Assembly: GCA_026545225.1 (NCBI GenBank)
Contig: CM048846.1
Span: 15,649,975-15,713,974, forward strand
Reading direction: 5' to 3'
DNA from: Cornus controversa
Lineage: Eukaryota > Streptophyta > Magnoliopsida > Cornales > Cornaceae
DNA: 64,000 bases
The notes under the pieces were generated by a model. It had not been told where the DNA came from and ran no database searches. It worked only from the letters and a program-made list of their open reading frames with translations. Below are positions 57,869-64,000 of this stretch, one piece after another (positions within the stretch are counted from its first letter, which is position 1; the number at the start of each line of letters is the position of its first letter). The translations under genes and the position numbers were made by a program.

Positions 57869-58160
57869 ACTGGGATCAGCTTCTCAACCTTTGCAGTCCT
57901 CCACTTGTCCTTCCCACATGGCCAACCCTCATAAACTCTAGCTCCTTCAGTTTCTTGGAGCTCCCCTATCGAACACGTTACATGCAGGTTCCTCCTTGCA
58001 GCCACAATCTAGCTACTTCATCTAGAAAGAAAGAAACAACAAAATTTTCAAGGACAAAAACTCAACTCCTCAAGTTATCATTTGCACCATTCATGAGACA
58101 ATCAAGCTCAGATTGCACTCTTGCAAACTCAAGGACAACAAAGCTTCACGTCTTCTAACA
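57869..58160 (+). pseudogene. Second copy of the LINE fragment
   Basis: It repeats 55165-55440 with small changes (GGGATCAGCTTCTCAACC... to ...GACAACAAAGCTTCACG). It is only the 3' part; the zf-RVT block itself was deleted in this copy. Sequence to about 58430 looks like the continuation of the LINE tail. Confidence 0.65.
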
Positions 58161-58489
58161 GCGTCATGGCATCTTTCGAGCTCATACATAAGACCATCAC
58201 GGAAGCCACCTGACCACTGACAATGGAGCCAAGCTAACAAGGTTGTGATAACCTATTACAACCTCCGGGATTCTATCTTCTTCAATCTCTCATTGCACCA
58301 AGCTCAGATGCCATTGCTTCTAACAAACCACTTCTGCAATGTTCTCCTTGTTGCTCATCTTATTTGAAATGTCAATATGTTTACTCCATTGTGAGTTTGT
58401 TCACCTTTTTTGGTAGTTGTTTGATGCACATTCTCATTTAATATACTTACTTACCTTACCAAATATATATATATATATAATAGAAGCTA

Positions 58490-58690
58490 GCTCATTCTAA
58501 TTGACTAGTGGCCTATAAAATTTGCCTTAATTTGGGGTCGAGAAGAATTTATTTTAGTGGGAGCAAATTTGATAATAACAGATAAAGAATTTGGACAAAA
58601 TGAATAAGTATAAGAAATTAATATCAATTCATAATGTTTTTATTTATTACATTTATAATTGTTGTCAATGAACATTTATAACAAGATTAC
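58490..58690. repeat. Spacer copy paralogous to 47740-47950
   Basis: TTGACTAGTGGCCTA and GTGGGAGCAAATTTGATAAT recur in unit 2. This is the right-hand edge of the last recognisable array unit. Confidence 0.65.
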
Positions 58691-58729
58691 GAGAAAAATC
58701 AGAAAAAACAAGTATAGAAAGAGAGGGAA

Positions 58730-59160
58730 AAAAAAATCGGGGGCTAAAGAGTAAATGTGTCATTCTTAGTATAGTGAAAGTTATCACCGAAAAAATAATC
58801 GAATGTCTCTCTATTTATAGAATGGTGAAAGTATATAAATATTTGGATCTCACTAGTTTATGTCGTTGTAGACCAAATATTGCTATGTGGGCTTTTAGGT
58901 TCAATTCCAGAATGTTTAGTTCTCTATATAGACATCTAGAGTTTCTTATGTATAGTGAGAGAGGAAGTCGTTTATTGTGAGGTCTTATAGAGTTCTATCG
59001 TAAACTTCTATTATTGTTGATTGTGAATTTTTCAATACACTTTATGGATGTGAACAAAGTCTTTTGCCAAATCAAGTAAATTTGTGTCTTGTGTGATTAT
59101 TTCTCTCTTACTTGCGTTTTTTATTTCTGATTTATTCCTAATAAATTTCTATTATGCTAT
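58730..59160 (+). mobile_element. LTR-like remnant, possibly copia
   Basis: GAGGTCTTATAGAGTTCTAT, TTTTTCAATACACTTTATGG and TTGTGTCTTGTGTGATTATT resemble the 3' half of plant copia LTRs. No partner LTR or coding part is seen, and the boundaries are uncertain. Confidence 0.35.
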
Positions 59161-59214
59161 CATACTCAATTTAAAAAAATAATATATACAGAACAAGAAA
59201 AAGAGAAAATAAAA

Positions 59215-60440
59215 GTGAGAGCATGTGCTCACGCTGAGCCTCATGTAAATATGTCCCTAACTGAATCCCATAAAGCTTATCATATCCCCTTTTCTTATTT
59301 GCTACCAAGACTTTTTAGTCCAAGTGGTGGTACTTTTCAAATGAAAGTTAAAGGTTCAGTCTATACTAGGAATACTCGTGAATTAGCTTTGTTGGTTTGA
59401 CTTATTAATTTGTAAGTGCCCAATTACACAAATAAATATTCCTTTTTAGTGCACTAGATGTGTAGTTTACTCCAATCTTGAGCTTTCGATGCCAAAGCCA
59501 ATGTCAATCATGTGGATGGTGTACTGGATTAGGGCTCGACCAACTTGGTATGAGTGGCTCTTGACTGCCTTCAAAGGATTGATTGATAGTCATTACTTGC
59601 ACCATTGCATGTTCAGATTTTATTTCAATATCTATGAGTTATGTGCCCTAGCTTAATTTTTCAAGAGGGTATTTTTTTTTTCTTTCGAAGAGTAAATTTT
59701 ATTCTTTCTTTCGGTAAATTGTCCCGACTAATTCACTTGTTTTCTATAGCACATGCACGTTGTCAAATTCATCCAAAACAATACTATCATGAACCCATTC
59801 ACTCAAAATTTTAGAACACAGCTAAGTTTATGTTTGTTTAGATGTAAAATATATTTAAAAAAAATATTTTACAACTTCGGGTGATTGCCTGCTTGTATGA
59901 TTGTGTAAAATCTTTTTCTGGTAAGATATTTTACATCATTTTTCCAAAAGTGATTCACGGATAAAACTTCCTCGAGTTGTTTCACACTTTTCAATCTCAA
60001 CCAATATGAAATTAAATTGGTTTTGTTTCTCTCTCCACCAGGGGCTATGTCTCATTTGTGGAGACGTGATTTGCTTTGTGTTGTGCCTACAAACACTCGT
60101 ATATTTAAAAATATATATTTTTTGAGATTATGTTTAAGAGTTTTAACCAAAACCAGGCAAATGCAATTGATAAAATTTTCTCTCTCTCCTTTATCTCGGC
60201 TCCAACTTCTTCTCCTTGTAACATCTCTTCTCCTCTCATCAAAACAAAGAAGAAAACATAATCACCCATTGCAAATTTAGTTTCTCTTTCTTTTTTCTCT
60301 CTACTTCTAATCAAAGTGGGACTCTTCTTAATACGAATTAAATACAAAATCACCAGTAACTTGTATAGATCGATTACTTGAAATATTGAGTGGAATATAC
60401 AATAGAATCTAATATGATTACAATTTGATGTAGTGCCAAT
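59215..60440. other. Intergenic, array-spacer relic, no gene
   Basis: The part near 60010-60110 (GTTTCTCTCTCC..CAGG, TTGTGTTGTGCCT.AAACACT) resembles 18846-18945 upstream of MIR169 copy a, so a piece of array spacer may extend here. Short open frames have no recognisable content. Confidence 0.45.
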
Positions 60441-60833
60441 ATGGCAGCCATGTCAACTCCATGTGAGTGCTTAGGTGGCTATTTGGAAGACCAAAAAGTT
60501 GTCTTGAAAATTAGCTTGCAATTGAAGACTTACTTTCCAACTACTTATATTTATATTTCTTAAAACTTTTGTGTTTAATAATTTAGGGTTATTTTAATAT
60601 TGTCTTGTCGTTATCATTGTGCTTTGTGTTGAAGTTGGAATTTCTAACCATTTAATGTAGAGGAAAATGAAGTAAGATATTATATATATAACTGTTGGAA
60701 GATGTAATGAGATTTTGAACCTGAATATTGATAATTAATATTATTGAGCGTAGTTCTTTGTTTATCTAACTCTTTCTCTTAGTTGTGACTTCTTGTTCTA
60801 TATTTTGCTTTTTCCCTCCTATCCATCGGCATC

Positions 60834-61140
60834 ATCTGGTATTAGATCTTACGCTATGCTCTATGGTTGACTTCCATTGTCTTGTGTTATGGCGACTAGG
60901 AGAGGTAGAAGAAGACTTGGTAACAGTACGATGGGAGATTTGAGAGATGAAAGAGACGATGAACTTCAAGCAATTCGAAGACAAGTTGAGTAATTTGTAA
61001 AGAGCATGGTAAATCAAGTCGTGGGTCTTTCGAGGACGAGTTCGATGAGAATATTTTTGTCAATCATGAAGAGTCATGGGTGGAAAGATTCTATCGTGAT
61101 TTAAAGAATGATTTAACAAATGATGAGTCATGGCTGATCG
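60834..61140 (+). pseudogene. Retroelement gag start with primer-binding site
   Basis: A primer-binding-like CTGGTATTAGATC at about 60836 is followed by a frame starting ATGGCGACTAGGAGAGG at 60889, encoding MATRRGRRRLGNSTMGDLRD and on to a stop at about 60991. An Arg-rich start and a DELQAIRRQVE stretch are common in plant gypsy gag. The preceding 350 bp may be an LTR. The frame is broken and is interrupted by the LTR-like block at 61149. Confidence 0.5.
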
Positions 61141-61148
61141 GTGTTAAA

Positions 61149-62487
61149 TGTTACGTATTCTAGCCTTTTAATTTATATATTTTATTCTCTTAGCGATAAT
61201 TTATTTGTGATTTTACTCTATTTTTGTGTGTTCTGTTTTTTCAGGGCCATAATGATTATTTCAGTTAAAATCATAATTTTTGAGTTTTTAAAGAAGACAT
61301 TCAAGAGGATTATATAAAGCCTACATCAAATGGATCCATTCAACTCCATATCTTAACTCAAATCAACCCAAGGAAATGGTCCAAGAGAATTACAATTGCT
61401 TAAGGAGATTACGGGCCAGAAGCCCAATTTTGTGCGTAATCCAGTTTTAATCCCATTTTGAAAAATAGACCAAAAGTCTTATTTCTGAGCGTCAATTCGA
61501 CTTGATTTCTAAATAAGTTGAACGAAATTCGATTCTGGACACTTTTGTATTTCACGTAAATTTCGTGAATCAAATTTCTACTGGGTCAAAACTTGGGCCG
61601 AACATCAGTAAAAAAATTCACTTGTTTAGGGTTGCGGGAAAACCGTAATTATCTCCTAATTGGATTAGGACTTTATGTATTCTCTTGGGGTATAAAGTGA
61701 CGAATTGGAGGCTATTTTGAGAGGGGAAAAGAAGTGGAGGTCAGAGAAGAGAAGACAAAGACAATCCAAATTTTATTTATTTTATTTCATTATGTCTTTT
61801 ATTAATTTGTTATTCTTTTACCATGTGTAACTAAACTCCTCAACTAGGGTTGAGAAGAAAACCTCCATTAATGAAGTGAAGTTCTTTTGTTCATTAATTG
61901 ATTCCCATGTGTATGATTTAAATGCTTATGATTTTCGCTTCTTGTGATTAATTATTTTATAAATCTTTCATCATCTATATCATGTATATGTGGTAGTTAG
62001 AAAGTATTATAATTAATCTAAGCTTGAGTTTGTATTTATTAAAAGTGATATTCTTTGATCTTATATTTTTCATTAAATTGAATACATAAAATGCTTAGAA
62101 TTTTACACTAGTAAAGCGAAAGAAAATCTACCTTTTAAATATATTTTTCATAGTACTTTATTGTTAGATCTTGAGTAAGCAATAGATTGATTTTTTAATT
62201 GCTAGTCTAAATTTGGGGATTAATAAATGAATATTAGAAGTTTCATGGATTTAATGGTGTTGGAATCCAAAACCTTAGTTATTTTCTCTATTTGATTTCA
62301 GTTGTCTTATTTTATTTGCATGTTAGTTTAATCTCTCTCAAATCAACTAACTTTTGTTTAAACTAGATTAGTTTTAAATTAATTTTAATTTGTATTAGTT
62401 TTTCTTATCAAAACATTCCATTGGGTTCGACCTCGTTCTTGCCGATCTATACTTCAATAGATTCGTACACTTGCGAGTTATTTTACA
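61149..62487 (+). mobile_element. Possible solo LTR (Athila/Tat-like), about 1.34 kb
   Basis: It starts TGTTACGTATTCTAGCC and ends GCGAGTTATTTTACA. The 3' part has CATTGGGTTCGACCTCGTTC and TAGATTCGTACACTTGCGAG, typical of large plant gypsy LTR ends. There is no coding sequence. Flanks do not give a clear 5-bp duplication, so the boundaries are tentative. Confidence 0.45.
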
Positions 62488-62673
62488 GTTTTAAAACAAT
62501 ATCAATGGCTATTCATAACGTAGACCACTCTAGAACCATTCGTTGTTGATTAGAATTATAAACCTCCATTTTTTTATGAATAACCATGCATTGAATCATA
62601 TGAGTCAAAAATGTCTAGGCTTAGGATCAATTAACAAACTTTGATAAGGAAACTACAAAAGAAGAATCTCAAA

Positions 62674-63126
62674 ATGAAAGAAGCCATGAGAATGTGGTGG
62701 CAACAACAACAATGGAGGAAAATAAAGGTAAATATGAAGTACGTCCTACCTTTGATGAACTCCCTTTTATATAATTTTAATGATATCATTTCAAGTAGGA
62801 CTTCAATACTTAATCTTTCACCAACAGAATATTTGCAAAAATACAAGTTTGACCATTTGTTGGCATTTAAAAATTCTAGCACTAGAACAACTTTACCTAG
62901 CTTGGAAAATGTGGTTGGTTATGAAACTTTTGAATCCATGAAGAAGATAAATAATGGATTTAACTTTTATGATATGATTTGTGATGAATTCTTGGAGTTC
63001 ATGAAAACAACTAGGCATTTGTTGGAAATAAAATTGAAGTTAATTAAACTCTTAGTTCATGATATATGTTTCACCGAGATTCGTGAATCTACTAAATTTC
63101 AAACAAAATTTAGCAAAATCATATAA
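62674..63126 (+). CDS. Unassigned 150-residue ORF, probably retroelement-derived
   Basis: From the first ATG at 62674 the frame is open to 63126 without interruption. It is Lys/Asn-rich with MWWQQQQWRK near the start and NVVGYETFESMKKINNGFNF, YDMICDEFLEFMKTTRHLLE further on. I recognise no domain, signal peptide or membrane segment. Its position between two LTR-like sequences (61149-62487 and 63478 on) suggests the interior of a non-autonomous element. It could also be a chance frame. Confidence 0.3.
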   Translation: MKEAMRMWWQQQQWRKIKVNMKYVLPLMNSLLYNFNDIISSRTSILNLSPTEYLQKYKFDHLLAFKNSSTRTTLPSLENVVGYETFESMKKINNGFNFYDMICDEFLEFMKTTRHLLEIKLKLIKLLVHDICFTEIRESTKFQTKFSKII

Positions 63127-63477
63127 ATATATTTTTTTTTAGTATAAGAAGATAATTATATTGGATTCGTGTTTGGAAAAGAAGAAAGAAAGGATGGAAA
63201 ACTATGCTAGAATTTTTGATTAATTGTGACAATTTGCTTATGATGTTGGATGAAATTCTTGATGAACTTGTTTTGACTCGAAGAGATCCATTCTCGATCG
63301 ATTATGACCTGATAATCAAAACTTAGTAGCTTTAGTTACTGGCCCATGCAAATTTTTTGGCCAAATACAGTCTAAGGCCTTAAAATCATGTTTTTACATC
63401 CTATTGGAAAACTGCTGATTATTTCAGAATTTTTGTTGGCCCCAAACGAAACGAACTTGGAGTAAGCTTAAATTTTA

Positions 63478-63806
63478 TATTTAGTAGTTTTTAGTAATTA
63501 GATTTCTTATTCTATTTTTTTTCATAATTTTTAGAGAAAGTTGAATTTTTAGGTTATTTTAGTCGTTTCCTTCTACTGCTAGTTTTCTTTTATTTTTTAG
63601 GTTTCCTTAAGTTGTTAGGTTTCTTGACAAGTAAGTTTTTATTTTATTATATATATGTGTACTGCCATAGAGTAGAACTGAATCCATTCGATTATCAATC
63701 AAATATTAGATTTTTTTTGCAATTTATGTTTGCAATTTATCATAACTTTGTGGATTCAAAGTTGTTTTTGTTCATGCGTGAACATTCATAGTTTTCATTC
63801 CGTTAG
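63478..63806 (+). repeat. LTR related to the 38.4-40.8 kb element, with primer site
   Basis: It shares with the LTRs at 38439 and 40427 the blocks TAGAGAAAGTT, TTTAGGTTTCCTT, TGTACTGCCATAG, TTGTGGATTCAAAGTTGT-like sequence and the end ..TTTCATTCCGTTA. A primer-binding-like TTGGTATCAGAATC follows at 63807, and a second similar TTGGTATTAGAAAAG about 30 bp later. It is therefore a 5' LTR whose element continues beyond the window. Confidence 0.7.
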
Positions 63807-64000
63807 TTGGTATCAGAATCTTATTTTACCTTGCTAGTTGGTATTAGAAAAGTTAAAAATGCACCAAAATGGTACACGTACAGGAGACGATCTTGATCCC
63901 TTGGGCTGACCAACATAAAGAAAATTAACTCTGCTTCTTCCATATCTAATAATCTCATACAATTTGATCTGTCATTTTCAATTGTTTCCATAGGTCTATG

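Larger units (their letters stand above)
53344..58160. repeat. Tandem duplication creating units 4 and 5
   Basis: Copy one spans about 53344-55440 and copy two about 55459-58160. Both run ABRE block, GGGCCGGCCTTTCCTGGGCC, the GGCTGGGATTTCATACTATA block, MIR169, and a LINE fragment ending GACAACAAAGCTTCAC. Copy two has gained the 1247-bp TIR element and lost the part matching about 54560-55165. The breakpoint lies inside the ABRE block upstream of the TATA, which is why copy two has a promoter remnant but no dehydrin. Confidence 0.8.

Overview
The window is nuclear DNA of a flowering plant, most likely a eudicot. It is AT-rich, with introns in plant GT-AG style, a plant glycosyltransferase gene, plant dehydrins, MIR169 precursors, and dense nested plant LTR retrotransposons and MITEs. 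I cannot name the species.

Layout. 0-3.3 kb: decayed Ty3/gypsy RNase H/integrase pieces with a 403-bp tandem duplication. 3.55-5.2 kb: the last four exons of a family-1 glycosyltransferase. 5.2-8.5 kb: TIR-element relics and a complete 918-bp TIR element carrying a GC-rich tandem repeat. 8.8-9.9 kb: the only intact dehydrin (minus strand, two exons, Y4SK2) with a G-box/ABRE promoter. 11.4-17.6 kb: a Tat-type gypsy element whose two LTRs are inverted, flanked by the 5-bp repeat ATATA. 18.1-18.3 kb: a MIR169 hairpin (minus strand). 20.88-43.49 kb: a Tat-type element with 5-bp TSD ATTAC, swollen by a nested palindrome (arms 22.92-29.12 and 31.78-42.20 kb). The palindrome holds an inverted pair of chromovirus-like gag-pol halves, an inverted pair of Tat 3' ends, and a later 2.35-kb element (TSD GAGAA) in one arm only. 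44.03-45.21 kb: a TRIM. 45.5-58.7 kb: four further units of the dehydrin array. 58.7-64 kb: spacer, LTR-like remnants and one unassigned ORF.

The organising theme is a tandem array in which each ancestral unit held, in minus-strand transcription order, a MIR169 precursor, about 1 kb of spacer with an ABRE block, and a YnSKn dehydrin. Five units can be recognised: unit 1 (8.8-20.9 kb, intact dehydrin plus MIR169), unit 2 (45.5-47.8 kb, broken dehydrin, MIR169 deleted), unit 3 (50.3-51.2 kb, Y-expanded dehydrin without start codon or S-segment), unit 4 (52.8-55.4 kb, K-less dehydrin plus MIR169), unit 5 (55.4-58.2 kb, dehydrin lost but ABRE block and MIR169 kept, with a 1247-bp TIR element inserted). 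Both components are stress-linked families: dehydrins protect cells in desiccation, and miR169 represses NF-YA factors. Their co-amplification is the most interesting signal here. Everything is read by eye from the sequence; no search or folding was run.
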